From Notospermus geniculatus (Eukaryota > Nemertea > Pilidiophora > Heteronemertea > Lineidae), in contig NMRB01002109.1 of the NCBI GenBank assembly GCA_002633025.1, positions 6,166 to 70,165 of the forward strand: a stretch of 64,000 nt of DNA, given 5' to 3'. Below are positions 1 through 12,000 of the stretch, one piece after another. Position numbers and translations under genes: made by a program. Below the pieces are notes generated by a model. It ran no database searches and was not told the origin of the DNA. It saw only the letters and a list, made by a program, of their open reading frames with translations. Numbering within the stretch: position 1 is the stretch's first letter; each line of letters starts with the position of its first letter.

Positions 1-60
1 TTTTTTGCCTCGCGAGGCAGAAGGCTCGCGTGTGCGCGTATTTTTCGGTTTCAGTTTCAT
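1..60. repeat. Fragment of a hairpin MITE family
   Basis: The opening bases carry CGCGAGGCAGAA and GTGTGCGCGTATTTTTCGGT, which recur in the middle of the hairpin element at 4672-4885. It is read as a truncated copy cut by the window edge. Confidence 0.5.
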
Positions 61-421
61 ATTTTAATATTTGGCATATTCCGATGCAAAGCATTTTCTA
101 GAAAATACTAATTTTGCTATGCACTACATAACAAGTGGTCCACACTGGCCAGAATTTAACTACCTATTCAGATATCCTACTTATGAACGCTTGTATTGAA
201 GAGCTGTATGGGAATGGCTGGTGGAAAAACTTAATATACAATATAGCTACCAATAACAACCTGCTATCGTCAAAACCCATAAAAATACCCCATTATGGCA
301 AGCGGACCTTTATTCAAATGAATGTTTGATTATTTTTGGCACATTTGGCTGTTCCATTGCCATTCCCGTGATCGCTCTGTCCTCTCCCGTTTCTGCCGAC
401 CAAAAAACGGGTTCCAACGTA

Positions 422-703
422 CACTGTTAAAAATTATTGTAATAATTTTACAGAAAGTGCCTGCAGCAGAGTCCCCAGCACTTTCTGTAAATTTACATAT
501 GGTATGATTTATGTTTTCCTGTAGTGGTTGGACTCAATTGGACTTTCCATAATGATACTTCTGAGAGTAGTATGAAAATATAATTTTGTCAGCCTCCAGT
601 CAAGTCTCTGTCAACATTTATTTAAGTCTGTAATTTTACAGATCCAGTCCTGGGGACTCTGCTGCAGGGATTTTTGTAAAATCCTCTGTTATTTCTAACA
701 GTG
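422..703. mobile_element. Inverted-repeat DNA element with TA flanks
   Basis: Ends CACTGTTAAAAATTA and TAACAGTG are inverted and flanked by TA on both sides. The arms share the inverted stretch CTGCAGCAGAGTCCCCAG. No transposase is present. The TA target suggests a Tc1/mariner-type non-autonomous element. Confidence 0.6.
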
Positions 704-776
704 TAGGCCTACATGTAGGATTGACCGGGCAGCCAAGACCAGGAGAGAGGGAGGGAGGTACCAGTACTTGGAATAA

Positions 777-863
777 TTATACTGTTTGGGAAGAGGGCGA
801 AAATACTACAAGAGCGACCTGAAGGAGTTGATTTCAGTGATGGGCTCTTCCTCTACGAAGTAA
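777..863 (+). pseudogene. C-terminal scrap of a GPCR paralogous to the gene at 1050-5541
   Basis: The frame reads LYCLGRGRKYYKSDLKEL, then ends at TAA 861-863. It matches the post-TM7 tail of the next gene (YCLGGGRKYRTDLREL). An in-frame TAA at 774-776 replaces the end of TM7 and nothing receptor-like remains upstream. It is read as the relic of a tandem duplicate. Confidence 0.7.
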
Positions 864-1049
864 GGCGATGAATAATGCATAGGCTAAATACTGTATTTTG
901 TTTCATCCACAAAAACTGGTACTTTTTGTAAGGTGATACAAGTTAATGATAATGATACAGCTTCCACACGTTTTTGCTAAAGTCGACAGCAAAGGCGATA
1001 TTTAAATTTGATCGCCGCCTTCAGCATGACTGAATGGACCGCATGATAG

Positions 1050-4000
1050 ATGTACTCCATGGGTTACACAGCACTAGGTGGTGAAATGACACACAACGTC
1101 AGTGTAAAGGAAACAACGTGCAGATACGGCGATGTGGGTACCTTGATACATGTGTACGAGACAGTCGCAATCTACTTCTCTGTTCAGACCTTTATTCTTG
1201 GCGTACCTGGAAATATCCTTATCGTACTTATTGCAAATAAAGGGAAGAACAAGGACCGGTCACCGTCCATCTATATGACAGCCATGGCTATCGTAGATAA
1301 TCTTGCCGTGATAACGACAAGCTTTTTCGGTGCTTTCATCTTTCAGAAATTGGTGCCACACGAGAGAGATATTCAGTTTATGTAAGTAGGCCTTTTGTTT
1401 CGAAAAACGCAGATGCTTATCAAGAGCCAAATTTAAATTCAGATCTTTAATATTAACAGCAATTTTTCTAAGCTCAAATTCTTCAGCAGCTGGTTGTTAG
1501 AAAGTATACCCGGTACTTTGAAAAATGATTACCTCGCATGGTACCAATTCAAATGGTAACATTTTTTGAGACGCTCTGTTCATTTTATGAATTTTGTTAG
1601 TTATAGCATATCATATCACACACGTGTGTTATGGCTATAGCCATATATTGAGTTGTAAAAGACTGCTTGAGATACATGTAAACAGATAGAAATTGCTCAT
1701 AAAACAATAGTTATTCACCTTGATATCTAGAGGAAATGGCTGCAATGTTTGTTGCAGATGGAGCGGGGTGCTTAGTAAGATTTTCTAACGCTTCATATTT
1801 ATTATTTCAGCAGCATGGGTGAAGTTATTTTTTTCCATTTCAGCTCATATTTCGTCACATTCTCGATTTGTGCCGGGCTGTCGGGATATTTCCTGACGGC
1901 CATGTCGGTTGACCGGGCCATAGCAGTTCGTTTTCCACTGATAGCATCGAAGTACTGTACGCCTGGTCGAGCCAGGGCAGTTGTTATCCTTGGTACAATC
2001 ATACTGACTGCAGCCAACAGCTATCTCGCTTATGCATTTGTCTATGTCAAAGATGTAGACACAGGTAACGTTCGATGTCGCACAGAATGCGGAACACAGG
2101 GCCGTAGCTAGCTTTTTTCGCTAGGGGGACGTGGGCAGCGCCGAAGGGGTTGGTTTTGTGGGGGGTCTAGGGGCCTCCCAAGAAAAATTTTGAAAATTAG
2201 AAGCTCTGGGATGCAATTTGAGGTCAATTTCCTGCATTATGAGACACGAACAATACTGATCTTTTATCCCATTTGATTTTGCTGAATTTTTTTTTGAACG
2301 ATTGGCCTGGGGGCATTTGCCCCCCCCCCTCCCTATGCTAGCTACGGGCATGACAAAGGTGAAGCAGACCACGCGAGAATATACGCGTGGGTTTGAACTT
2401 ATAGTACACACAGATGCCACCTATTATTCATGACGATTCAAGGTGTGATTGGCCGTGCTTGGTGAACCGCATCTCTCGAACAATAAGCTTCTATGGGTGT
2501 CGCCTCTGCTCTATAGTCATCATGTGACCAAATGGTGCTCCCTATTAAAGTGAACTGGTCGCGCCTGTCAAGTATTCTCAATAGAGAATCGAACGCCGCC
2601 ATCTTGATTCTATTACAGTTATCATATTGGAAATTGATTTCCTACTAATTGCGTATTTGCCCAAATGCTGTGGCTTTTCTGCATTCACCAACAAAATGCT
2701 CTCACCAACACACACAGCAAAGATGATCTGAATCTGACAAGACGTTTTTTTCCAATATGTCCGGCAAGCAATTTAATATAACCGGCCCGGTGGCTGCCCT
2801 CATTATCGAAAGATATCTATGTTAGTAGCATCCTCCCACAGCAGGGGTTTTTACCTCGCTCCTCTTTATCCGCTCACACAAACCCCTGCCGACATTCGCC
2901 GGAATCCGTGGAGTATCAAAGCCATTCAGGCAAATGTTCATCCCCACCATCTCATCCCAAGTAGGCCGGTGATTGATACACATGAACTACGCAGGTTTGA
3001 ACAAAGCTGACCCAGCAGGTCAACATGAAATAACTCCAGCGGCGTATCTGTTTGGCGACGTGTGGCTGAACTCAACTTAGGTTGAATCGAGCGGTGTAAA
3101 TAGGTTAATGGTCGGCATGGGTCAGAATAACCAATGTGAGCTGCTTGGCTGTGAATATTACAAGGGCCGTTATATCGGGTGGGCCAAAAAAAACGCATCG
3201 AACTTCAAATCTCGATTTCTCGACAACTGTCCATTATAATTCAATGAAATTTGGTACCGTATCATTTAAAGATGTTTTGTTGAACGTGTGAAATTTTTGC
3301 ATTGATAGCTTTGGTATTTGGACCATATCACTCAATTTAAAAATCATTGTAAAAAAATGCGATTCCGGAATCCGGTAAAATACGGGTGGATGAAAAATTC
3401 CCAAACTTTAAATTTTCATTTCTCATAAAAGCTTTACTACAACTCAATGGAATTTTGCCTACCACTGCTCCATGATATTGCCCTTAATATGTAAAAGTAT
3501 TAAACCAATAACTTTAATATCTACGCTGCGGCGCTCATTACTATAACGCCATATTGGACCGAGCGTTTCGAAGTTTCACCATTGTCTCCTAAAATATGAT
3601 GAATGATTACTATGGTTTTTACATTTGGCACCACAATCTTAATACCAAAGATAATGTTTTGAAACTTTCACATTTTAGAAACATATCCACGGAACAGTAT
3701 TGAGTGAATTTCCATTGGGTTTTAATGAATAGTAATTGAGAAATAGAAATTTGAAGTTCGGGACGGGTTTTTCCTATCTTTTTGGATTCCGGAATCACAC
3801 ATTTTTACAATGATTTTTAAATTGAGTGATGCGGTGCTAATACCAAAGGTATCAATGCAAAAATTTTACACGTGAAACAAAACATGTTTACATTATACGG
3901 TACCAGATTTCATTGAATTACAATGGACAGTTGTCGAGAAATCAAGATTAGAAGTTCGATGCGTTTTTTTTGGCCCACCCGATACATGTATACCTTTAAC

Positions 4001-5541
4001 TGATCTCTAGTTAGGGTGAGGTGGGGAAGCTGAGGTACTTCAGCACTGTGTTGTGCGTGACACTACGATACAATCTACGTGTAATGCCTGTCATCTTAAG
4101 GTGACTCAGAAATGGCGTTCGCTGATTGGGCGCATTTTCTTGTGCGCCAAATACCCCAGCAAATCCGGCGGATGTCCTCAGGGGTTTGTCTGCGGTGACG
4201 AAGGGAGCGAGCAGTAAGAACGCCTGATATTCTCAGGATGTGTTAGTAGAGGCCCAGCCTAGAACGGTAGAAATTAAGTTTGGGTTCATCAAGTAAAGCG
4301 TTGTTACAAATTACTGTACGACAGTGGACGGACGGACGAACGAGGATGCTCGTGTGGGGACAATACCCCTATAGCCCTGAACTCAGAAAATCGGGTATGG
4401 GCAGGTGCAGTTGGTAAAGCAGTACTTTGTTTTCCAGGCTGGCGGTTAGGGTGTACTGTCAGTTGATTGGCTAATCAAGCAGACTACCGGTACACTCTTC
4501 GCGCATGCCTAGTTAACAGTTTTTCAAACCTTTCCCCACTGAGTTTTAACCTTCACGATTGGTCTTGCAAGTGAAGTATTTCATGGGTTCGTGCGGAAAA
4601 CGTTTCGTCGACCAACATTTGATTGGTTCACCTTTTGGGTTGCGAATAATGTAGAACCCTGGCTCCTGAAGCCTGCCGCACACTGGAGCTATCTGCTGAG
4701 CAAATATTCAGTCAAGACCGTTTGCTAAGCAGATAGCTCGTGTGTGCGCGTATTTTTCGGTGAGTTTTCTAACTCGCGAGGCAGAAAACTCACCGACAAT
4801 ACGCGCACGCGCGAGCTATCTGGTGAGAGCAAACGGTATCGACTGACGTTTTGCTCAGCAGGTAGCTCCAGTGTGCGGCAGGCATTAGATTTAGCCGGAA
4901 AATCGAGGAAAATCACTCCTTTTCGATGACCATGCGCGAAAATAATTATTTCTTTACCACTTTATTATGGTTCATCTGTCATAAATGATGCTGTACGGGT
5001 ATCTAATTGTTTTTCTTTTTTTGGATCTGCAGGTGTAGAAAATGTTATAATATTAATCCCAGGCAACCCAGCGGGGACCCTCGCTGCCACAGGGTTCCAG
5101 TTAGCTCAAGGGACTGTTCTGCCCTTCACAATAGTCATCGTCTGCAACATTGTAATCATTCTGGAAGTGAGAAAAGCCTCAAACAAACGCACGAGTCTGA
5201 GTCAGATTAAAAGGCCTCAAAATGAAGGAAAGGATACGGCACATCTAACAAAGATGCTGATCAGTGTCAGCGCAGCATATCTTTTTACTTCAATGCCGTA
5301 CAGATTGTTCTTGTTGAGCCTCCAATTTCCACAAGTCACTGAGGTCTTCGAGAATTTCGCCGAGACATGTAGTTTCATGCTCTACAATATCATTGTTGCT
5401 ACATTGTACACAATACATCTGTTGAATTACTGTTTGAACTTTTACATGTATTGTTTGGGCGGAGGACGAAAGTACAGGACTGACCTGAGGGAGTTGATTT
5501 CAATGATGGGCACTTACTGTTTGAAGCAAAGGTTAGCATAA
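1050..5541 (+). CDS. Three-exon rhodopsin-class GPCR (orphan, peptide-receptor-like)
   Basis: Predicted seven-transmembrane receptor of the plasma membrane; ligand unknown. Exons are 1050-1381 (donor GTAAGT, phase 2), 1811-2064 (acceptor TTATTTCAG, donor GTAACG, phase 1) and 5033-5541 (acceptor GGATCTGCAG, stop TAA). Phases join without a frameshift into 364 residues. Exon 1 holds an N-glycosylation site (N16), TM1 (about 37-62, N55 in GVPGN) and TM2 (73-98, D83). Exon 2 holds TM3, a DRA motif (145-147) replacing DRY, and TM4. Exon 3 holds TM5, TM6 (P284), TM7 with NFYMY (331-335) in place of NPxxY, and a short basic tail. The usual TM3/loop-2 cysteine pair is not visible. The start is uncertain: M4 and M13 are alternatives, and M13 has the best start context. 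Intron 2 (2968 bp) is full of repeats. The family resembles FMRFamide or related invertebrate peptide receptors. The GPCR class is sure; the subfamily is not. Confidence 0.85.
2098..2350. repeat. Dispersed repeat, copy 1 (second copy at 37862)
   Basis: The block runs from CGTAGCTAGCTTTTTTCGCT to CCCTATGCTAGCTACGGGC. It closely matches 37862-38165, including the segment GAAAATTAGAAGCTCTG and a C-run. It lies inside GPCR intron 2 and directly follows the exon 2 donor. It is a short interspersed element of unknown class. Confidence 0.7.
2828..2893 (+). repeat. Short hairpin repeat family, copy 1
   Basis: CCTCCCACAGCAGGGG leads into a pyrimidine-rich centre and closes with CCCCTGC, forming a hairpin. 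Related copies are at 51917-51978 (+) and 53374-53436 (-). Confidence 0.55.
3175..3982. mobile_element. 808-bp long-arm foldback element
   Basis: TCGGGTGGGCCAAAAAAAA at the left is mirrored by TTTTTTTTGGCCCACCCGA at the right, with TA on both flanks. The arms stay complementary for roughly 200 bp or more, including the ATTCCGGAATC region. GGGTGGGCCAAAAA resembles mariner-type termini. It lies inside GPCR intron 2 and has no coding capacity. Confidence 0.75.
4672..4885. mobile_element. Hairpin MITE
   Basis: CCTGCCGCACACTGGAGCTA is mirrored by TAGCTCCAGTGTGCGGCAGG. Inner arms (GTATTTTTCGGTGAG / CTCACCGACAATAC) pair as well. It lies in GPCR intron 2, about 150 bp before the exon 3 acceptor. A related fragment opens the window. 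Confidence 0.7.
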
Positions 5542-5831
5542 CTTTTGCTTCAATATAAAGGCGCCTAGTTGCTATCAATATGTGAATTTTACCTTCTCCA
5601 TCAGCCACTGAATGATGGTGAAGCGGTAAACGCAGGATGCGATTTATCGATTGTCCTGAACGTGAGAGGTGGTGAATGGGACACGTACAGGCTACCGGCG
5701 ACGTTAGTTCGACTAGAGTTCCTTTGATTGATAGAAATCTGGCGGTAATTTGCATCGATGTTCGGCATGTTAATTGTAGCCAGATTTGTATACATCTGTG
5801 GCGCTGAATGTGATGATGCAAAACTGAAGAA

Positions 5832-6510
5832 AAAGCCACAGAACATGCGGAATGAAGGAAAGGATATACATGTAAATACCGTAGAGTCGGTTCTATAACA
5901 TCAATGCATTATATGCCGAAGTGCCGCCCCCAGTTCATTACTATGTCAGAGCCCGGTTTCCCGCCTTAGTCAGTTTCTTGCGAATAAGACATGAGGTGGT
6001 GCGATATCACTAGGCCTATGAAATCGGTCAAATGCCGCAGTATACAACTTGTATCAATAAAGAATGCACTCACGCGCGCAAACTCCAAAGCTTTTGTCAA
6101 CCACTGACAACAGAGCCGTGGAATTCTTGAATGCATTGTGAAATTGATCTCTATTCCATGAAACCACAATCCGTAAGTTACAGCGCCTAGTACTAACGGC
6201 CTATTCAAATCCCGTCAGGAATGTTAGTCTTGACGAACATGTGACCAGTACGTAGTAAAATGGGCGTTGCTACTCTTGAATTTTGGATTGATGTTATAGA
6301 ACCGACTCTACGCTATAAACAAATATTCAATGCCACATGAGCAACAGATTTACACAAGTCAGTGAAATCTTCCAGAATTTCATCGTGGCGTGTATAGTAT
6401 CATTATTCGGAATCCGTGCACAACTAGGCACAGCTAATAGCCTAGAATTTTGACAGGCAATGTTTTGGCGGTTGGGGAAAGTACACGACTGACCTCATGG
6501 ATCTTAGCGG
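5832..6510 (+). pseudogene. Decayed GPCR exon 3 copy split by an inserted element
   Basis: AATGAAGGAAAGGATA (5851-5866) matches exon 3 of the neighbouring receptor (5221-5236). Sequence from about 6326 matches again: the frame from 6337 reads RFTQVSEIFQNF against QFPQVTEVFENF, and 6461-6508 reads CFGGWGKYTTDLMDL against the receptor tail. An in-frame loss between these blocks and the insertion at 5880-6312 show it is dead. It is a tandem duplicate of the receptor's last exon. Confidence 0.75.
5880..6312. mobile_element. 433-bp inverted-repeat element inside the GPCR pseudogene
   Basis: A perfect 26-bp terminal inverted repeat starts CGTAGAGTCGGTTC at 5880 and ends GAACCGACTCTACG at 6312. No transposase frame is present. 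It interrupts the decayed receptor copy, so it arrived after that duplication. No clear target duplication could be assigned. Confidence 0.8.
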
Positions 6511-7500
6511 TTGTGCATTTTTTGCAATGTACCAAATTGATATAGCCACAGCGGTTACCAAACGTGCCCTGCTATTAACGGACGAAAGCGATGCCGGATG
6601 TTGCGTCACGATAAAGCTTACCCAGTGAGTAAAAACCGTTGTGGGGTCTCTAAATGGAGGCCATCTTGAAATACAAGATGGTGCACTTCTGACGTCATCT
6701 TCGATGATTCCATTTGATTGACCACACCCAAGACATGCGGGAAGACGTTTGAGAATCCCTTTAGATAGTCCCCGTCTTAAAACTCGTTTGTTGGGAAAAC
6801 TCCCTTCGGACTCTTTCCGACAGGGCGCCATGTGGAAATTCAAGGTGGCAGCCATATGGGGTGCGAAATTTTCGCATTCGGCCCAAAAATATCAAACCAA
6901 CATGTAAAGTCTGTATAAATCACGAATTACAAGTTTGCGTATTGTTTGCTTTGCATAGGAAGTCTGTCATCTCTAAATGCCTTCTATTTTGGCGGCGGCC
7001 TTATTGAAATCAAATATGGCGGACATGTGACGTCCTTCTGTTTCCCCGAGCCTCAATAAATTTTTCAATAGCTTATAATCAGAAGGGGCCAGGAACTGCC
7101 CTACGAGTGTTATTTACATATGAATACTACTCAAGTCACGTATTGTTAGAGGTGTCTTCACTAAAACTGCTCTCATTTCTACACCTTTTGAGATATTTCG
7201 AAAATTCTTGTTGCATCGGATACCTTTCATCAGCTCGGAGGGGTGTAGAGATTTTTGAAATAAATGATTTTCCGCGACGATATCGCAAAAACTCATTTTT
7301 GCACCATTTTTGGCGACTCATCCTCAGTGTCGCCTCGTGACGATCAGTGACGTCACTTCCTTTTTCGCGGCGGGAGCGTTCGGTCGTGTGTTTGTCAGGC
7401 TCCGTTTTTCGAGGTAAATATCTTCGATTTCTCAGGAGGTTTCCCGATTTTGAGGAGGTTAAATGAGAAAGAGGATAACGAGGAAAGGTTATGTGGAATA
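6511..7500. other. Intergenic, no gene recognised
   Basis: It holds several GGCCATCTTG/CAAGATGG-type motifs and A/T-rich sequence. No frame has recognisable protein features or plausible splice context. Confidence 0.5.
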
Positions 7501-7870
7501 TGAGAGGGAAATGATTTGCCATCGAGGCGATGGCATCCGATTTTATTTGGAGAGGAAATGTGCTGTGGAAAGGCACTGGGAACATGTCGATGGACATGTG
7601 GAGGTTTTGCCATAGAGGAGATGGCATCCGATTTTATCCGATTTTATTTGGAGAGGAAATGTGCTGTGGAAAGGCACTGGGAACATGTCGAGGGACATGT
7701 GGAGGTTTTGCCATCGAGGAGATGGCATCCGATTTTATCCGATTTTATTTTGAGAGGAACGTGCTGTGGAAGGCACTGAGAATGTAGGGGGAATGTGGAG
7801 GCCCTGCCATCGAGGGGATGGCATCCGATTTTATTTGGAGAGAAAACGTACTCAGGAAAGGCACTTAGGC
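7500..7870 (+). repeat. Tandem satellite, about 91-101 bp period
   Basis: Four units each carry a GCCATCGAGGAGATGGC hairpin (near 7518, 7609, 7710 and 7806), then GGAGAGGAAATGTGCTGTGG and a GACATGT pair. Open frames through it on both strands are repeat artefacts. Confidence 0.85.
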
Positions 7871-8016
7871 CATGTAAGGGGACATGCGCAGGCACCTGGT
7901 AGGCCTATGTATCGCAAGACCTTAAATTAGTTAAAAACCCTGAAACTTCCAGATATGCACTCATTTATTCAAATGAAACTTCTTTAGAAATATTTTCACA
8001 ATAGCCTCCCAACATA

Positions 8017-8822
8017 CAGTGAGTGCCTGATTTACTGGTGGTTGTTAGAATTTTCTAAGTCGAGATCAGTGGAGCCCACAAAAGGAGAGTTGGTCTAGGA
8101 ATGAACCCCAGTTTATAATAACAAGTGAAACATGGAGCAATCAGAAAATGAGCACACCTTTTAGCGTTGTTGTGCACAGTGGTTCAATGATCAGGCTTAG
8201 GAAATAAGGGATGTCTGTTTCAATAATTTTTCATGGTGTTCCTGCTAGAACATTAAACCTAACACAGGTCAGATTGTAAATAATCCATGTCGCAGTTACC
8301 TAATGATGCCAGGGTAAACTGGTTTACTTTCCATGAGTCTACCAAATCCAAGGTAGTGCTCAGTCAACTGGTAAATACTGCGGTCTGTGGTTTAATCATT
8401 TTTTTTCACTTTATGGTGTCTGTTGCACAGGTCTGGCATTTTACCTTGTTGAAGTTGACTTCGACTATAGTCATTGAAAAGCGGTTACTATTGTTGCATG
8501 CCAAGGCCGTTAAGAATGATTTCAATGTCCACAGCCCTATTCATGAAAGTAGCTGAATCATTCAATAGGGAGTTTTCGCAAAGCCCCCGAAACGCCAACG
8601 CGAACGCCATACCCATTGTTCGATGCCATGAAGAGAGCACCGAACAAAAGGATAGACGTTCGCGTTGGCGTTTCGAAAACTCCCTAATAATACCACCAGA
8701 TCGCGGTAGTTTCCTTCAAATGGCTTGGCCCACCCCGTTGTGGTCCTAAAATGCATATTATAATGAGGAAAACCTTGTGTCAGTAAATCATGCCAGACCA
8801 CCAGTAAATCAGGCGCTCACTG
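8017..8822. mobile_element. 806-bp TA-flanked inverted-repeat element
   Basis: CAGTGAGTGCCTGATTTACT at the left is mirrored by AGTAAATCAGGCGCTCACTG at the right, and TA flanks both ends. This is a Tc1/mariner-type signature with no transposase. A smaller element sits inside it at 8567-8685. Confidence 0.75.
8567..8685. mobile_element. Nested small MITE
   Basis: AGGGAGTTTTCG is mirrored by CGAAAACTCCCT, flanked on both sides by AAT. Internal arms ACGCCAACGCGAACG / CGTTCGCGTTGGCGT also pair. An element with similar ends and AAT flanks is at 34607-34760. Confidence 0.65.
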
Positions 8823-8829
8823 TATTTTA

Positions 8830-9560
8830 TGACTCGTGTGTTCAGGACAAATAACGAGAATAATTCTCCCCTTACAAGAAATAACGTAAATTTAAAGTGC
8901 TTCTTGCACCACAAAAATAAATTCTCACTCTTTTTGAGCTTTGTACAGCATTCAGACACAACTACATTTTGCTGTTTGTTTCATGAAATTATGTTAAGTA
9001 GTAAGCGAGATATCAAGGATTTTGTCAGTCAAAATCATTGGGCTCAAAACCGTACTGTGAACGACTTCAACAATGTGAATATGCTAATTTATTCGTGACG
9101 TATTACTAGGGAAAACTTCATTCGAATTTGACCCACCCAGAGCACGCTGGACGCATGGTTTCTGCATAATTGCATTTTGTTGAATTTCCCATCACATTCA
9201 TTGCTTAATTTGTTCACTAGGCCACTCTAATCAGGGAAATGACATGTTCATTATGCAGATTCCCTAGTGTGACATCACTTAATGAGGCAGTCTTACACCA
9301 TTCTGATTTTAGCTGGGTCATTCACAAAATCAACCATAACTTTCTTACTGCTTGGAATTTTTTCACCAAATAAAAAGCTTTTTCACTGTAATTCTGTGCC
9401 AAATGATTATACAAGCTGCAAAAAATGGTGCAATAAGGACTTTAATTACCCCTTTTGTAGACATAGTTTCGCACAACGTTCACCTCGTTATAGTATTGTA
9501 CATGTATTTAACTCTCTTCCTAGAATTGTTTCTGAAAAGCTCATAACTCACAGTTTACCT
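8830..9560. other. A/T-rich intergenic stretch, nothing recognised
   Basis: Only short frames are present, with no domain-like composition or splice context. No clear repeat structure was noticed. Confidence 0.4.
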
Positions 9561-9565
9561 GGTTA

Positions 9566-10640
9566 GCTCACCGTGGTGAGCTTATACAATGGTTGTGCGT
9601 CCGTCGTCCGTCGTCGTCGTGTTCCGTTAGCAGGGCACGTTTCGTAACCGCCAGAGCTATTGATCTGAAACTTGGTACATATATACCCCTAGGTCAGATG
9701 ACCCATGACACCAAGTTTCGGTCCGATTCGACTCTTAGCTTGGCCACCAGGTGGCGGAAACCGAAATCACAAAAAGTGCAATAACTCCTGAACTAATGAC
9801 TAGATCTTCTCCAAATTTTTATCATAGGTGTATCTAATAAGGATACATAACATATATAACGGGTTTTTGATTTGACGTACTTTTCAAGGTCACAGAGGTC
9901 AAAGTTCGACAAAAGTGACGAACCTGCCACAGTTTGTCATTATTTCACCAAGCGACTTCATATCTTGCATAAACATGCATTGGAGGGGTACCTTTAAAAA
10001 TACCAAGAGTTTCGGCCCGATTGGACATCCAATATGGCCACCAGGTGGCGTAACCTGAAAATCAAGTAACTGCTATTACTCAGGAACGGCTTGACGTGGA
10101 GTGCTCAAATTTGATATTTACGTCCCTCTAGATGACCTTTACATGCATGTCGAATTTCGGACTGATTTGACTTCCAAGATGGCCACCAGGCGGCGTAACC
10201 CAAAAATCATCAAAGTGCTGTAACTCAGGAACGACTTAACCCAAAGTGCTCCAATTTGCTATGTGGCCCCCTGCAGATGACCTTCATGTGCATGTGAAAT
10301 TTCGGCCTGATCGGACATCTAATATGGCCGCCAGGTGGCGTAACCCAAAAATCATCAAAGTGCTGTAACTCAGGGACGACTTCACCCAAAGCGCTCCAAT
10401 GTGCTATGTCGCCCTCTGCAGATGACCTTTATGTGCATGTGAAGTTCTGGCCCAATCGGACATCCAATATGGCCGCCAGGTGGCGTAAAACGAAAATCGT
10501 CAAAGTGCTGTAACTCAGGAACGACGTGACCCAAAGTGCACCTACTCGGGAATGAATTTACCCAGATTGCTCATCCCTCTGTCATTAGACTGTTATGTCC
10601 AACCCCCGGTGAGCACATGGTCCATGGACCATTTCATTTT
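9566..10640 (+). repeat. 145-bp tandem repeat within an interspersed element
   Basis: It opens with GCTCACCGTGGTGAGC and a CGTCCGTCGTCCGTCG run. CAGGTGGCG landmarks then fall at 10042, 10187, 10332 and 10477, exactly 145 bp apart, with more diverged units upstream. It ends with GGTGAGCACATGGTCCATGG. A one-unit copy with the same end is at 34760-35000. Confidence 0.8.
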
Positions 10641-10772
10641 ATTAATTATTACAAAAACTACATATTAAATGGTTATAACTCCACATGTTCTATACCACGT
10701 TGTAATGTTTGTTTACTTGTAGTGAATTAATCTATGTATATATTACTATCCATGTCATATCCATGTCATATA

Positions 10773-10973
10773 TGTGACCCGGCACAACAAAATGAGTCGG
10801 AAGTCGCACAGAAGAAGACCGAAGTTGACACCAGACAACAACTACAGAAATCGACAAAGTCAAATTTCACAATGGGCAGACAATCCTGAAATCATCGAAC
10901 CGTTGGTGTCACCTTGGACATGTTGGGTCTTCTTCTGTGCGCATTCCGACTCATTTTGCTGTGACGGGCCACA
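10773..10973. mobile_element. TA-flanked palindromic MITE (TGTGACCC family)
   Basis: TGTGACCCGGCACAACAAAA is mirrored by TTTTGCTGTGACGGGCCACA. The inner arms continue through GAGTCGGAAGTCGCACAGAAG, and TA is on both sides. The ends resemble those of the element at 59556-59905. Confidence 0.7.
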
Positions 10974-10979
10974 TATTAC

Positions 10980-11990
10980 TATCCGTAACACTATCGGCTT
11001 ACTATCTATTTCTACGTCATTGGTTTCCGTCTTGTTTTAGTTTAATACTCATTTATGTTCATTCATTTTTATATGTAACTATCTTTCAAGGGGGCCCAAA
11101 CGGAAGCGATCTTCTGATCTTGTTTGGGCTCCTGACCTTACTTTCTGTATTTAATTTATTGTATTCTTTTCTTATGTTGGTCGAAATATCATATATCATG
11201 TATCGTGTATCGTGTATAGTGTATCATATCATATCATATTATAGTCAGTCAACTACGTTATGTTGGACTAATGTGTAGAAAAGAATTCTGAACAAAGAGC
11301 ATTCGTCTGCTTTGATCGATATATCAATTCCAGTACCGGTAATATACGGTATACGTATAATACATAGGCAAGTCTTGTTTCAAGAGAGCCAGGATTTTAA
11401 TGAACAATGGCAGCAAGTACAATCGTATCTCCAGCTCCATTTAAAAAAAATAAATCCAATTTACCAGCGCGTCACGACAGGTGTTGTTTCTGGTAATCAC
11501 TTCATAGATTTTGAATTCGATTCCATTGGGAGGCGGCCGGTTTTAGCTTTTCATTCGGACCTAGGATCGAGTCGTCAGAACTGTTGTCGGTAGTGACTTC
11601 AAACAGCAAGCCTCCTTTGGTCCAACTGAAAGGTAGGTGCAATCTTCATTTCTTTCGCAATGCATCGTCAGGGCTTGTCGTCCAAGGCGATATAAAGTGA
11701 CAATGTGGTTCTCAAAAGACTTTGCACCATCTAATGCATTGCATTGCATTTCAAACTTTCTAATGCATTTTACTCATTTCGAATCATTTTGCCAGCAGGG
11801 TCACAATCAATCGACGTCATCTTCGTATGTACTTCGGCAATTTCCGACGGGCCTCCGTACATATCTCGACTGTATTATGGGCGCCATCTTGCGCAGCGAT
11901 ACAGCGGTGAATTCTACCGCACTGCGCCGGAAGTGAGAAGCTTGACCGACTAACACCCAAGTTGCATCCGCATGTTGAATAGTCCCTTCA
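10980..11990. other. Intergenic, no gene recognised
   Basis: A/T-rich sequence contains a short ATCGTGTATC-type run near 11190-11240. No supportable gene. Confidence 0.4.
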
Positions 11991-12000
11991 AACGGGGGTC

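Noticed and set aside
1802-2017. Minus-strand frame opposite GPCR exon 2
   Set aside because: Shadow of the receptor exon on the other strand.
7516-7895. Several overlapping 61-87 codon frames on both strands
   Set aside because: They follow a tandem satellite; both strands are open because of repeat composition.
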